Origin: Deltaproteobacteria bacterium
Lineage (GTDB): Bacteria; Myxococcota_A; UBA796; GCA-2862545
Assembly (NCBI GenBank): GCA_006226595.1
Contig: SBGP01000101.1
Coordinates: 1-64,000, forward strand
Length of the DNA stretch: 64,000 bases
Direction: 5' to 3'
The notes under the pieces are model-generated. The model worked only from the letters and a program-made list of their open reading frames with translations. It was not told the DNA's origin and searched no databases. How positions within the stretch are numbered: the stretch's first letter is position 1; the number at the start of each line of letters is the position of its first letter. The position numbers and the translations under genes are program-made. This document shows positions 53,841 to 62,458 of the stretch, in pieces.

Positions 53841-54691
53841 GCGGGGACATCCTCGGTCGGCACCTCCTCGCCCTGTTCGGCAGCGCGATGGCCGCGCTCG
53901 CCGTGTCCATCGTCCTGTGGCTCGTCGGCTTCGTGCTCGTCGAGCTCAACCGCGAGCCCCTCGGCATGGTCGTCGCCGTGCTCTACGCGCCGTTCGCGAG
54001 CGTGGCGGTGGTGGCGCTGCTCGCGTGGGCCAGTGGCTATCGGCTCGCACCGGCGCTGGGCCTGATGATCCTGTACCCGGCGCGGGCGATGGTCCTCTTC
54101 GGACTCGAAGGCGACGTCGCCGTGGCCCTGGCCGCACAGGGACCCCTGGCCGTCGTCGAGTGGGGCCTCGGGGTCGTCGCGGTGCTCCTCGCCGCCTCCC
54201 CGCTGGCGGCCATCGAGCGACCGTCTCCGGAATCGGGCGCGGAGGGATGGCTACGAACGCTGGCTCCCCTGGCGATGAGCTTCGTCGGTACCGCCGTACT
54301 CGTGGGCGTGCTCTCGGTCTTCGGGTGGGGGCTCGTCGAGATCGAGCTGCACGAGCTGCTCGAAGACGTCACGCACATCGACGAGGGCGCGTGGATCCCG
54401 GTCATCGGCCTGTTTCTCTACGGGATCGCGTTTGCGGGCCTGCTCGCGGCGAGCGTTCCGCGCGGCGCGCTGCCGGGGGCGTGGCTGGGTGCGGTGAGCG
54501 GCGCGCTGGTCGTCGGTGTCGTGGCCATGGCGGTCTACGACGGCCGACGCCCGCTGATGCTCCTGTGGGCCGGCGTGCCGGCGATGGCGGCCGGCGTGCT
54601 CGCCCTGCCGCCGGTGATCTCCGGCAGCATCGTGCGCTGGTTGTGGCGCCTCTCCGCCGTCGACCTGGAGGAGCCGGCCGAGCCCGTCTAG
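53822..54691 (+). CDS. Multi-pass membrane protein of unknown function
   Basis: About 289 residues with seven to eight hydrophobic helices (LLALFGSAMAALAVSIVLWLV, VAVLYAPFASVAVVALLAWA and others) and a Glu/His-rich loop (EIELHELLEDVTHID). GTG 53822 overlaps the end of the repeat lipoprotein; a CTG at 53837 inside the stop is the alternative start. No transporter signature is recognised. Its TAG shares CTAG with the convergent bestrophin gene (54688-54691). Confidence 0.68.
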   Translation: MEHHPLSGDILGRHLLALFGSAMAALAVSIVLWLVGFVLVELNREPLGMVVAVLYAPFASVAVVALLAWASGYRLAPALGLMILYPARAMVLFGLEGDVAVALAAQGPLAVVEWGLGVVAVLLAASPLAAIERPSPESGAEGWLRTLAPLAMSFVGTAVLVGVLSVFGWGLVEIELHELLEDVTHIDEGAWIPVIGLFLYGIAFAGLLAASVPRGALPGAWLGAVSGALVVGVVAMAVYDGRRPLMLLWAGVPAMAAGVLALPPVISGSIVRWLWRLSAVDLEEPAEPV

Positions 54692-55602
54692 AGCAGGATG
54701 CCGCCGACCGGGGCGACCTTGTCGGGGATGGGGTCGCCGATCCGCGCCTTCAGGTCGCGCTCGATGGTGCGGGCCAGCGCTGCGAGTGGCAGGTCGTTCG
54801 GGTCGGTCTCGAACGGGTCCTCGATCTGCGTGCCGACGGCATCCAGGCCGAGGAACGCGAAGGACACGATGAGCACGACCACCGGGGTCAGCCAGTGGAT
54901 CTCGCCCACCAGCCCGAAGGGTAGCGACAGGCAGTACAGCGCGACGATGCGGTGCGTGAGCACGGTGTAGCTGATCGGCACCGGCGTGTTCTTGATGCGC
55001 TCGCAGCCACCCTGGATGTCCGAGAGGCGGGCGACGCCCTTCATCAGCGCGATGTAGCGGTACTCGCCGAGGCGACCGGCCTTGAACTCGCGGGTGTAGG
55101 CCTCGCCCAGGTGCATCAGGTAGGCGTCGGGCACGTTGGGCTCCGGCTTGAGTGCGTCGACCTCGTCGCGCGGCACGAAGTCGGCCAGGGCCTCGAAGCT
55201 CGCCTCGGTCCGCAGGTGGGCCTTCAGCGCGTAGGGGAAGCCGGCGATACGCCGCACCAGCGCCTGTCCCTGCGCTTCGTCCAGGTCCATGAACTGCAGC
55301 GAGTCACGCGCCTGGATGCGGCTCTGGTTGATGAGTGCGCCCCACAGCTTGCGGGCTTCCCACCAGCGGTCGTAGCAGGCGTTGTTCCGGAACCCGAGGA
55401 AGATCGACAGCGCCAGGCCCATCAGCGAGAAGGGGATGAGCGTGACCGACGCGGCCTCGGGCATGCCGATGACCTCGTTGAGGTAGGTCACGCCGGACGC
55501 GATGCCGCCGATCCCGAGCAGCCAGGGCCAGATCTGGGAGATGGCGGTGCCGCGCAGCAGGAGCGCGGTCCCGGGAAAGGAGCGGGTGGGGCGGACGAGC
55601 AT
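54688..55602 (-). CDS. Bestrophin-family anion channel protein
   Basis: 304 residues. The bestrophin signature FRNNACYDRWWEARKLWG (about residues 72-89) follows the first two helices, and IEDPFETDPNDLPL (about 260-273) gives the EDPF motif. Four membrane helices in two pairs frame a cytoplasmic domain. Members form pentameric ion channels; prokaryotic ones conduct cations or anions. Start ATG 55602, near residue 1 of homologues. Specificity not predictable. Confidence 0.9.
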   Translation of the reverse strand: MLVRPTRSFPGTALLLRGTAISQIWPWLLGIGGIASGVTYLNEVIGMPEAASVTLIPFSLMGLALSIFLGFRNNACYDRWWEARKLWGALINQSRIQARDSLQFMDLDEAQGQALVRRIAGFPYALKAHLRTEASFEALADFVPRDEVDALKPEPNVPDAYLMHLGEAYTREFKAGRLGEYRYIALMKGVARLSDIQGGCERIKNTPVPISYTVLTHRIVALYCLSLPFGLVGEIHWLTPVVVLIVSFAFLGLDAVGTQIEDPFETDPNDLPLAALARTIERDLKARIGDPIPDKVAPVGGILL

Positions 55603-55650
55603 CGGTTCCCTCGCAAGGCGGCAAGGTTAACCGACGCAGCGATCGCGAAC

Positions 55651-56196
55651 CTATTTTCCGATGTGCTCGGGCTTGAGGGCGGGGACCTCTCCCGACCAGA
55701 TCGAGCGCGTGAGCATCTCTTCGATCATCTCGGGCGCTCCCAGCTCGCCATGCGTCGACGGCGGTCCGGTGAACACCGCGACCATGTAGCGGCCGCCGAC
55801 CACGCGTGCGGCGACCTCGATCGGCACGGTCACGCCCATCATGCCGGCTTCCAGCGTGGCGCGGCGACCGCCCTCGCCGAAGTCGACGCGCGTGGTCTCG
55901 GAGGCCGAGCCAATCGCCATCTCCTTGGAGAGGCGGGACACGCGGTCGTCGATGATCGCGTCGGTCGTCCGCTCGCCGGCATCGCCCCACTGGAGCATGA
56001 CGACGGGCGACAAGCGGCTCTGGCTGTGGCGAACCTCGGCCACGCCGCCGTTGTCGTCGGACTCACCGGTCGCGATCAGCCACCCCTTGGGCACGGCGAG
56101 CATCGCCTCGGCGTGGTCGAAGCGGCCGAGCTCGGGCCGTCCCGCAAGGGCGGGCGTGGAGCCGAGCAGGCCCATCAGGAGTGCGGCTGCTTTCAT
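55651..56196 (-). CDS. Exported protein of unknown function
   Basis: 181 residues. Signal peptide MKAAALLMGLLGSTPALA. The mature domain is mixed alpha/beta (FDHAEAMLAVPKGWLIATGES, RLSPVVMLQWGDAGERTTDAIIDDRV, RRATLEAGMMGVTVPIEVAARVVGGRYMVAVFTG in pieces), resembling small periplasmic domains of the DUF1795/PsbP-like type with GWL and Y-x-V-x-F strands. The call is tentative. AGGA precedes ATG 56196; TACACT on the minus strand about 45 bases upstream may be the -10. Confidence 0.66.
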   Translation of the reverse strand: MKAAALLMGLLGSTPALAGRPELGRFDHAEAMLAVPKGWLIATGESDDNGGVAEVRHSQSRLSPVVMLQWGDAGERTTDAIIDDRVSRLSKEMAIGSASETTRVDFGEGGRRATLEAGMMGVTVPIEVAARVVGGRYMVAVFTGPPSTHGELGAPEMIEEMLTRSIWSGEVPALKPEHIGK

Positions 56197-56251
56197 GAGG
56201 TCCTCGGTGCGCGAACCCGCGGGTCCGCGTGCGTAGTCCGAGTGTACCCCG

Positions 56252-57334
56252 TCAGGGCTCTCCGCCGAGCCAGCCACGGCGGCGGAAGTAGACCATCATG
56301 GCCACCGCGGTGACGGCCATCACGCTGAGCAGGGTGATGTAGCCGTAGCGGAAGCCCAGCTCCGGCAGGTTGTACGGCGAGGCGGTGTCGAAGTTCATGC
56401 CGTAGATGCCCGCGAGGAACGACAGCGGCATGAAGATCGTGCCGACGAGGGTGAGCATGCTCATCACCTCGTTCGTGCGGAAGCTGACCACGGTCATGTA
56501 CGCCTCGGAGAGGCCGGAGACCTGGTCGCGCTGGGACTCGACGAGATCGAGCACGCGCAGGGCGTGGTCGTAGACGTCACGGAGGTAGACCTGCACGTCC
56601 GTGGAGAAGAAGGGCAGGTCGGAGTTCTGCAGGCGCTGGAGCACGTCGCGGGCCGGCCACAGGTTGCGCCGAAGCAGGATGTGGGCGCGTCGAGCCGTGC
56701 GAATGCGCGTGTGCAGCGACCGCGTGGGCCGCTCGTCCACCTCTTCCTCGAAGTCGTCGAGGAGGTCGGAGAACTCCTGGATCACCGGGAAGTAGCCGTC
56801 GACCAGCGCGTCGATCAGCGCGTAGCCGAGGTAGTCGGGTCCGCCCTGGACCATCGCGGGTCGACGGTCGCGGATACGCTTGCGCACGGGCTCGAAGGGG
56901 TCGCCGATGCGCTCCTGCACGGTGAGTACGAAGTCCGGACCGACGAACAGGCTGATCTGCTCGTGATCGAGCTTCTCACCGACCTTGCCCCACGTGAGCG
57001 AGCGCAGGACGATGTAGGTCGACTCGGGCCAGGCCTCGACCTTGGGGCGCTGGTTGGTGTTGACCACGTCCTCGAGCGCGAGCTTGTGGAGCTTGAACAC
57101 CTCGGCGACCTTGCGGAGCACGGCCTCGTCGCCCAGGCCGTTGATGTTCAGCCACAGCACGGGCCAGCGACCGCGCAGGCCCTCGAGCACCGAGATGTCC
57201 TCGACCGTGCCTTCTTCGAGCTCGTCGGGACCGAAGCCCATGAAGTGCACGACCGGTGGCGGCGCCTCCGGATCGATGAGCAGGGTGCCCGGCGGAAGGC
57301 CGATCGGTGCGGACTTGCGGCGGCGGCGGCTCAT
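56252..57334 (-). CDS. corA: CorA family Mg2+/Co2+ transporter
   Basis: 360 residues. The large N-terminal cytoplasmic domain (about 1-290) ends in the long pore-lining helix (SQRDQVSGLSEAYMTVVSFRTNEVMSMLTLVGTIFMPLSFLAGIYGMNF in pieces). The YGMNF signature (GMN motif) is present, and the second helix ends in a basic tail (FRRRGWLGG). Forms a pentameric magnesium channel. The start overlaps the mscS stop (ATGA, 57331-57334). Confidence 0.93.
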   Translation of the reverse strand: MSRRRRKSAPIGLPPGTLLIDPEAPPPVVHFMGFGPDELEEGTVEDISVLEGLRGRWPVLWLNINGLGDEAVLRKVAEVFKLHKLALEDVVNTNQRPKVEAWPESTYIVLRSLTWGKVGEKLDHEQISLFVGPDFVLTVQERIGDPFEPVRKRIRDRRPAMVQGGPDYLGYALIDALVDGYFPVIQEFSDLLDDFEEEVDERPTRSLHTRIRTARRAHILLRRNLWPARDVLQRLQNSDLPFFSTDVQVYLRDVYDHALRVLDLVESQRDQVSGLSEAYMTVVSFRTNEVMSMLTLVGTIFMPLSFLAGIYGMNFDTASPYNLPELGFRYGYITLLSVMAVTAVAMMVYFRRRGWLGGEP

Positions 57335-58485
57335 GACTTGCCTCCCATGGCCTGGACGACCTCGGGGTCGAGGTGCACATCGAGCTGCGGAAAGGCGATC
57401 ACGATGCCCTCGTCGCGAAATGCCCGCCAGATGGCGTGTCGCAGGTCGCTGGCCAGGGTCGGCTCGACCCACGGATGCGACGTCCACACGCTGACCTCGA
57501 AGTCGATGCTCGAGGCGCCGAAGCCCGTGAGCAGGATGCGCGGTGGATGTCCGGGGTCGCGAGGCTCGAAGGTCTCGGCGAGACGCTTGAGGACGGCGAA
57601 CACCTTGTCGAGGTCAGAGCTGTAGGCCACCCCGACGGGCACGCGCACGCGGTGCACGCGATCGAGCAGCGTGAGGTTGGCGACGGTGCTCTGGGCCAGC
57701 GTGCCGTTCGGCACGATCAGGTCTTCGTTGTCGCGCGTGCGCACGACCGTGGACCGGATGCCCATACGCTGGACCTTCACCACCTGGCCCTCGACGACGA
57801 GGATGTCGCCGGGCTTGATCGCGCGCTCGATGAGCACGATCACGCCGCTCACGAAGTTCTGCGCGATGTTCTGCATCGCGAAGCCGATGCCGACCGCGAA
57901 CACGGCGCCGGCGGCGAACAGACCCGAGAGGTTGATGCCCGCGGTGTGCAGCGCGATGCCGACGCCGCTCATCAACACGACGTAGTGCACCAGCCGGTCG
58001 ATGATCGCGAAGCGTCCGCGGCGGTCCTCGTCGGTGAGGTGGCGTTCGGCGCCCTCGCGCAGGCGCTCGCGCATGAACGCGCTCGCCCAGTACGAGCCGA
58101 CGACGATCGCGGCGACGGCGATGAGCGTCGCGAGGCTGATGTTCGTCTCGCCGATCGGGAACAGGGGCGTGTTGAACATGTGCCACACGTAGGCGGCGAG
58201 CACGTCGAGGAGGATGATGCGGGCCACCGCCAGGCCGCCCGCGAAGCCCATCACCCAGCCGCTGATGCGCAAGGCGCTTCGAGCCATGCCGGCGAGCACG
58301 GGCTCCTTGCCGCTCACCGGGGGCGAACGGCGTGTGACCCACCGCTCCCCGAGCGCCGCGAGCGCACGGACGAGAAGGGTGAAGGCGATGAGCAACAACA
58401 CCTGGCCCGCGCTGATCGAGGTGCCGGCGAGGGTCACGCTCGCCTGGAGCGCGGGGATCTGATGAAGGAGGTCGAGCGGATGCAC
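57331..58485 (-). CDS. MscS-family mechanosensitive channel
   Basis: 384 residues. An N-terminal hydrophobic helix and two more, then the pore helix with Gly/Ala pattern (GLFAAGAVFAVGIGFAMQNIAQNFVSGVIVLIERAI in pieces) and the beta domain start KPGDILVVEGQVVKVQRMGIRSTVVRT. Ends in the alpha/beta C-terminal domain. It opens under membrane tension to release solutes. GTG 58485 has TAGAAT six bases upstream and no ribosome-binding site. First gene of an mscS-corA operon, an ion/osmotic pair. Confidence 0.92.
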   Translation of the reverse strand: MHPLDLLHQIPALQASVTLAGTSISAGQVLLLIAFTLLVRALAALGERWVTRRSPPVSGKEPVLAGMARSALRISGWVMGFAGGLAVARIILLDVLAAYVWHMFNTPLFPIGETNISLATLIAVAAIVVGSYWASAFMRERLREGAERHLTDEDRRGRFAIIDRLVHYVVLMSGVGIALHTAGINLSGLFAAGAVFAVGIGFAMQNIAQNFVSGVIVLIERAIKPGDILVVEGQVVKVQRMGIRSTVVRTRDNEDLIVPNGTLAQSTVANLTLLDRVHRVRVPVGVAYSSDLDKVFAVLKRLAETFEPRDPGHPPRILLTGFGASSIDFEVSVWTSHPWVEPTLASDLRHAIWRAFRDEGIVIAFPQLDVHLDPEVVQAMGGKS

Positions 58486-58498
58486 GGGCGGATTCTAC
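58486..58498 (-). promoter_or_regulatory. -10-like element directly before GTG 58485 (candidate leaderless promoter)
   Basis: TAGAAT on the minus strand at 58497 down to 58492, then six bases and the GTG. This is the clearest leaderless geometry in the window. No Shine-Dalgarno sequence exists in between. Confidence 0.55.
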
Positions 58499-58570
58499 GC
58501 CCAGGTCACCACCACCGCGAGCCCCCTCGGTGAGAGCCCCGTCAGGGATGGGGCAGGCGAGCGGCGAGGG

Positions 58571-58610
58571 GATAGAGATATAGACCAAGGCTATCGATAA
58601 GTCGGTATCT
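58571..58610. promoter_or_regulatory. AT-rich region with a palindrome, candidate OxyR-type site upstream of dps
   Basis: ATAG (58580-58583), seven bases, CTAT (58591-58594), the core of OxyR half-site pairs; GAT follows the CTAT as in OxyR sites. A second, poorer pair lies next to it. A short AT-rich patch in a GC-rich genome, 60-100 bases before dps, fits a regulated promoter. Confidence 0.38.
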
Positions 58611-58667
58611 TGATATTGGGATGCTCTCGGTCGGCGTGTTCTGAGAGAGGTGTAGCCAGGAGACATC

Positions 58668-59135
58668 ATGGACGTACACATCGGAATCGACGCCGCCGCT
58701 CGCGAGCACATCGCCCAGGGACTCGGCCGCGTGCTTGCCGACACCTACTCGCTCTACCTCGAGACCCACCGCTTCCACTGGAACGTGAAGGGGCCGCACT
58801 TCTCGGCCCTGCACCAGCTGTTCATGGAGCAGTACACGGAGCTGTGGACCGCGATGGACGACATCGCAGAGCGCATCCTCGCGCTGGGCTTCCCGGCGCC
58901 GGGCAGCCCGAAGGAGCTGTACGAGCTGTCCACCGTGCGCGCCGTCGACGAGCTTCCGGACGCGAACGGCATGCTGCTCGCGCTGCTCGCCGGCCACGAG
59001 ACGCTGGTCCGTACGATCCGCGCGGTCCTGCCGAGCGCGCAGGAGGCCGACGACGAGTCGAGCGCCTCGCTGCTCTCGGATCGGCTGGTCATCCACGAGA
59101 AGACCGCGTGGATGCTGCGCGCGATGCTGCAGTAG
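58668..59135 (+). CDS. dps: Dps-family DNA-protecting ferroxidase (miniferritin)
   Basis: 155 residues. Four-helix bundle with the conserved HRFHWNVKGPHF (iron-ligand His; about residues 34-45), the Asp/Glu of DDIAERILALG at the next helix, and an interhelix region with Pro/Gly (GFPAPGSPKEL). Dps oxidises Fe(II) with H2O2 in a dodecamer and shields DNA. AGGAG lies before the ATG. Upstream is the AT-rich palindromic region. Confidence 0.93.
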   Translation: MDVHIGIDAAAREHIAQGLGRVLADTYSLYLETHRFHWNVKGPHFSALHQLFMEQYTELWTAMDDIAERILALGFPAPGSPKELYELSTVRAVDELPDANGMLLALLAGHETLVRTIRAVLPSAQEADDESSASLLSDRLVIHEKTAWMLRAMLQ

Positions 59136-59163
59136 AGCCCGGTCGTGACCGGGCGCCCGCGAG

Positions 59164-59586
59164 CTACTCGGCCGTCTCGGCGGAGAGCACCTTGCCCTCG
59201 CCCTTGCCGATCGCCTTGCGGGCGACCTTCTCCGCGTCCTCGGCGTAGGGCGCCTCGACCTGGACCTCGACGGTCACGGTGAAGGTGCGCGGGCCGCGGT
59301 CCGCGTCGAAGTGCGCGGTGAGGTCGGCGTCGAGCTCGGCGTCCACCTTGCCCATCGCCATGCCCTGGCTGTGGATGCCGAAGACCTTGCGGGGCTGGAT
59401 GACGACGCCCGGCAGAATGGTGCCCTCGATGGCGATGCCCGCCACGTCACCGACCTCGTACACGTTGGTGAGGTTGGCGACGATGGTGCGCTCGCCCTGC
59501 TCGGGGCTCTCGAAGGTGTAGATGAAGAGCTGGTCGGTCTTCTCGTGAGCGGTCTTGGACGTCACCTTCATGGCGTAGACGGGCAT
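59164..59586 (-). CDS. Small protein with tRNA-binding/EMAPII-like OB-fold features
   Basis: 140 residues. The middle portion TIVANLTNVYEVGDVAGIAIEGTILPGVVIQPRKVFGIHSQGMAMG (read in pieces) resembles the second half of the tRNA-binding domain found at the MetRS C-terminus, in CsaA and Arc1p (R/K-xx-G-x-x-S-x-G-M). Flanking strands fit an OB fold; the C-terminus is Glu/Lys-rich. No full MetRS is fused. This may be a stand-alone RNA- or protein-binding protein, or a diverged relative. AGGAGG-like sequence (CGGAGG) lies four bases before ATG 59586. Confidence 0.6.
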   Translation of the reverse strand: MPVYAMKVTSKTAHEKTDQLFIYTFESPEQGERTIVANLTNVYEVGDVAGIAIEGTILPGVVIQPRKVFGIHSQGMAMGKVDAELDADLTAHFDADRGPRTFTVTVEVQVEAPYAEDAEKVARKAIGKGEGKVLSAETAE

Positions 59587-59627
59587 GGTTCCTCCGTGGG
59601 GGCCGCCGGGTAACCCGGGGAGGACGG

Positions 59628-60326
59628 CTACGCGACGGCCGCGGCGATGGCCTTGCGCTCGGCGGTGCCCTGTTCGCTCCAGTAGGGCTTGGCCACGAGC
59701 TGGTCGCGACCCAGTCCGCGCTCCCGAAACAGGGTGTGCAGTGCCTTCACCGTCTCGGCGCGCCCGGACAGCCACACGCGCACGTCGCCGTCGAGCGGCA
59801 CCTCGCGTGCATGGGCGAGGGCGAGGGCGCCGGGCTCGGTGCGGGCCTCCCCGATGTCGAGTCCCAGGGCATCGGCGGCATCCACGTCTTGTTCGGCGAG
59901 CTCGATCACGCCGTCGAGCAGCACGCCGCGAGGGAGGTGGTCCGCGAGGGCTCGCGCCAGGCCCAGAGCGGTCTCGTCTCCATAGAACAGCGCGCGGTCC
60001 GCCGGCGGCGGGGTCTCGCGCAGGCTGCGCACCGGGCCGACGAGCGCCACGGTCTCGCCGACCCGCGCGGAGGCGGCCCACCGTGCGGTCGGTCCGTTGC
60101 CGTGCAGGTGCATCGCGATGTCCAGGCGCCCCGTCTCGCCGTCGAAGTACGCGGGCGTGTAGCTCTTCGGCGGCCCGCCGGGCGCCGCGAGCTTCACCTT
60201 GTCGCCAGGGCTGAACGGGCGCCCGACGAGTCCGGGCGCGCGCAGGCCGAGCAACACCACGTGCGGCGAGAGCAGGCGGTGGAGGTCGACCTCGGCGTCG
60301 AAGGTCAGGGGGGTGGGGCGTGCCAT
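59628..60326 (-). CDS. Siderophore-interacting protein (FAD-binding, ViuB/SIP family)
   Basis: 232 residues. FAD-binding part with FSPGDKVKLAAPGGPPKSYTPAYFDGETGRLDIAMHLHGNGPTARWAASARVGETV (in pieces), the R-x-Y-T/S and H-GPA-type motifs of SIP (here KSYTPAYF and GNGPTARWA). The NADPH part has LFYGDETALGLARAL and a C-terminal YWSEQG like the YWRRG of SIPs. It reduces Fe(III)-siderophores in the cytoplasm. GAGGTG precedes ATG 60326; a palindrome overlaps this region. No siderophore biosynthesis genes are near. Confidence 0.85.
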   Translation of the reverse strand: MARPTPLTFDAEVDLHRLLSPHVVLLGLRAPGLVGRPFSPGDKVKLAAPGGPPKSYTPAYFDGETGRLDIAMHLHGNGPTARWAASARVGETVALVGPVRSLRETPPPADRALFYGDETALGLARALADHLPRGVLLDGVIELAEQDVDAADALGLDIGEARTEPGALALAHAREVPLDGDVRVWLSGRAETVKALHTLFRERGLGRDQLVAKPYWSEQGTAERKAIAAAVA

Positions 60327-60339
60327 GGCGGCACCTCAC

Positions 60340-60356
60340 TTGAAAGCTGTTTTCAA
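60340..60356. promoter_or_regulatory. Perfect inverted repeat TTGAAA-N5-TTTCAA upstream of the SIP gene
   Basis: 17 bp in all, starting 14 bases before the SIP start codon on the minus strand. Geometry and AT-rich arms suit a dimeric repressor site; an iron-responsive (Fur-type) factor is a natural candidate given the gene, but arms are shorter than a classic Fur box. Confidence 0.5.
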
Positions 60357-60477
60357 TAAGCTAGCCGCTCGCGACAGGTCGGCGAGCGCGAGCCCCCGCC
60401 ACGGAGTGTTCCGCGGAGATGGACGGTTCGATGCGACCGACAAGCGCCGCGGCACTGCGGCGGGTTAGACGTGCCGG

Positions 60478-62400
60478 ATGCCGCGCTTTCTTCCCATGAC
60501 GCCCGAAGAAGCCGGTGGCCAGCTGGACATCATCCTGGTCACCGGCGATGCCTATGTGGACCACCCGTCGTGGGGTGTCGCCGCCATTGGACGTTGGCTG
60601 GAGGCGCACGGCTACTCCGTCGGCATCCTCGCGCAACCCCAGCACGACGACACCGAGGCCTTCCGTGCCCTGGGCGAGCCGCGCCTGTTCTTCGGCGTCA
60701 CCGCCGGGAACATGGACACGATGGTCAACAAGTACACCGCGTCCAAGCGCCTGCGGAACAACGACGCCTACTCGCCGGGCGGCGAGGTCCCCGAGCGTCC
60801 GGACCGGTGCACCATCGGATACACGGCGCGCTGCCGGGCCGCGTACAAGGGCGTGCCCGTGGTCATCGGCGGCGTCGAGGCCAGCCTGCGCCGCCTGGTG
60901 CACTTCGACTTCTGGTCGAACAAGCTCCGTGGCTCCATCCTCCTCGACAGCAAGGCTGATCTCTGCGTGTTCGGCATGGGCGAGCTGCAGATCGTCGAGA
61001 TCGCCAAGCGCCTCGATGCGGGCCTCGGTCCCGAGGGCTGCCGCGACATCCCCGGCGTGGCCTACGCTCTCGGCGCCAAGGACGAGCCACCCGCCGAGTC
61101 CGAGGACGTGGTCTACCTGCCGTCGCTCGAAGCGTGCCGGGCGGACCGCCTCGCGTTCAACACCGTGACCAAGGTCATGTACCGCGAGTCGAACCCGCAC
61201 TGCGGGCGAACCATCGTCCAGGGCCACGGCAACCGCTGGGTCGTCCAGAACCCGCCGGCACGCCCGCTGACCACCGAGGAGATGGACCGGCTGCACGAGC
61301 TGCCGTACGCCTTCGCGCAGCATCCCTGCTATCGCCAGCCCATCCCCGCGCTGCAGAGCGTGGCCGGCTCGATCACCGTGAATCGTGGCTGCTCCGGTGG
61401 CTGCGCGTTCTGCGCGCTGACCATCCACCAGGGCAAGGACGTCACCTCGCGGTCGAGCGAGAGCGTGCTCAAGGAGCTCGACCAGATGCGCTCGCGGCCG
61501 GGCTTCAACGGCATCGTGACCGATCTCGGCGGGCCCACGGCCAACATGTTCCACATGGCGTGCACCTCCGAAGAAGCGAACAAGGTGTGCCGTCGCGTGA
61601 GCTGTCTGCACCCCAAGCGCTGCGTGCACTACGGCACCGATCACAAGCCTTACATCGACCTCCTCCGTAGGGCACGGACCATGGAGGGCGTGCGGAAGGT
61701 GTACGTGAACTCGGGCATTCGCTACGACCTCGCGTCGCTCGACGACGAGTTCGTCGAGGAGCTCGCTACGCACCACACGATGGGCCAGCTGTCCGTCGCC
61801 CCCGAGCACGCCAGCGACAACGCGCTCAAGCAGATGAAGAAGCCCGCCATCGGCTACTTCACGAGCTTCCTCGACCGGTTCAAGAATGCCGCGTCCGAGG
61901 CCGGCCAGAAGCTCTACGTCGTGCCGTACTTCCAGTGTGCGCACCCGGGCATCGGTCCCGACGAGTGCATCGAGCTCGCGCTGTACATGAAGGAGCAGCG
62001 GCTGCGTCCGCGCCAGGTCCAGATGTTCATGCCGACGCCGGCGACCATCGCGACCGCGGCCTTCTACACCGAGCGCGACCCGCTCACCGGCAAGCCGGTG
62101 ACCATCGCCAAGGACCCCAAGGAGCGCAGCCGTCAGCGTGCGCTGCTCTTCTACTGGAAGAAGGAGGAGTGGCCGCACGTGCGCGAGGCGCTCATCGCCT
62201 GGGGTCGGGAGGAGTACATCGGTCGCGGGCCGGGCACGCTGGTGCCGCCGGGACCTGCCTATGGCGCGTGGAGCAAGAAGCGCGGCGGTAAGAGCGGCGT
62301 GCGCTTCGACACGCACATGGGCATGCGGGTCGAGCGCGCGTCTCGCGACGAGGAGAGTGCCGAGACCTGGGAAGCCGTCGCCGAGCGTCGCACCGGTTGA
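60478..62400 (+). CDS. YgiQ family (UPF0313) radical SAM protein
   Basis: 640 residues. The N-terminus has the YgiQ-type DIILVTGDAYVDHPSWGVAAIGRWLE and the family motif VNKYTASKRLR. The radical SAM cluster motif is NRGCSGGCAFCALTIHQGK (CxxxCxxC, about residue 304-311). The C-terminal half includes LYVVPYFQCAHPGI and FMPTPATIATAAFYTERDP. YgiQ proteins bind a 4Fe-4S cluster and SAM; their reaction is not settled. TTAGAC lies 7 bases before ATG 60478. Length is normal for the family. Confidence 0.93.
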   Translation: MPRFLPMTPEEAGGQLDIILVTGDAYVDHPSWGVAAIGRWLEAHGYSVGILAQPQHDDTEAFRALGEPRLFFGVTAGNMDTMVNKYTASKRLRNNDAYSPGGEVPERPDRCTIGYTARCRAAYKGVPVVIGGVEASLRRLVHFDFWSNKLRGSILLDSKADLCVFGMGELQIVEIAKRLDAGLGPEGCRDIPGVAYALGAKDEPPAESEDVVYLPSLEACRADRLAFNTVTKVMYRESNPHCGRTIVQGHGNRWVVQNPPARPLTTEEMDRLHELPYAFAQHPCYRQPIPALQSVAGSITVNRGCSGGCAFCALTIHQGKDVTSRSSESVLKELDQMRSRPGFNGIVTDLGGPTANMFHMACTSEEANKVCRRVSCLHPKRCVHYGTDHKPYIDLLRRARTMEGVRKVYVNSGIRYDLASLDDEFVEELATHHTMGQLSVAPEHASDNALKQMKKPAIGYFTSFLDRFKNAASEAGQKLYVVPYFQCAHPGIGPDECIELALYMKEQRLRPRQVQMFMPTPATIATAAFYTERDPLTGKPVTIAKDPKERSRQRALLFYWKKEEWPHVREALIAWGREEYIGRGPGTLVPPGPAYGAWSKKRGGKSGVRFDTHMGMRVERASRDEESAETWEAVAERRTG

Positions 62401-62445
62401 CGGATTGACACGCGAGCGTCATAGGCCGCGTCTTCGATGAAGGGC

Positions 62446-62458
62446 TAGCTTCGACGGG
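62446..62458 (+). promoter_or_regulatory. -10-like element directly before ATG 62459 (candidate leaderless promoter)
   Basis: TAGCTT (62446-62451), preceded by GGC, then seven bases and the ATG. CGGGAT directly before the ATG does not form a good Shine-Dalgarno. Confidence 0.45.

Noticed and set aside
62405-62433. Perfect TTGACA upstream of the hybrid kinase
   Set aside because: No -10 element at 16-18 bases; the TAGCTT element is too far for pairing, so it may be chance.
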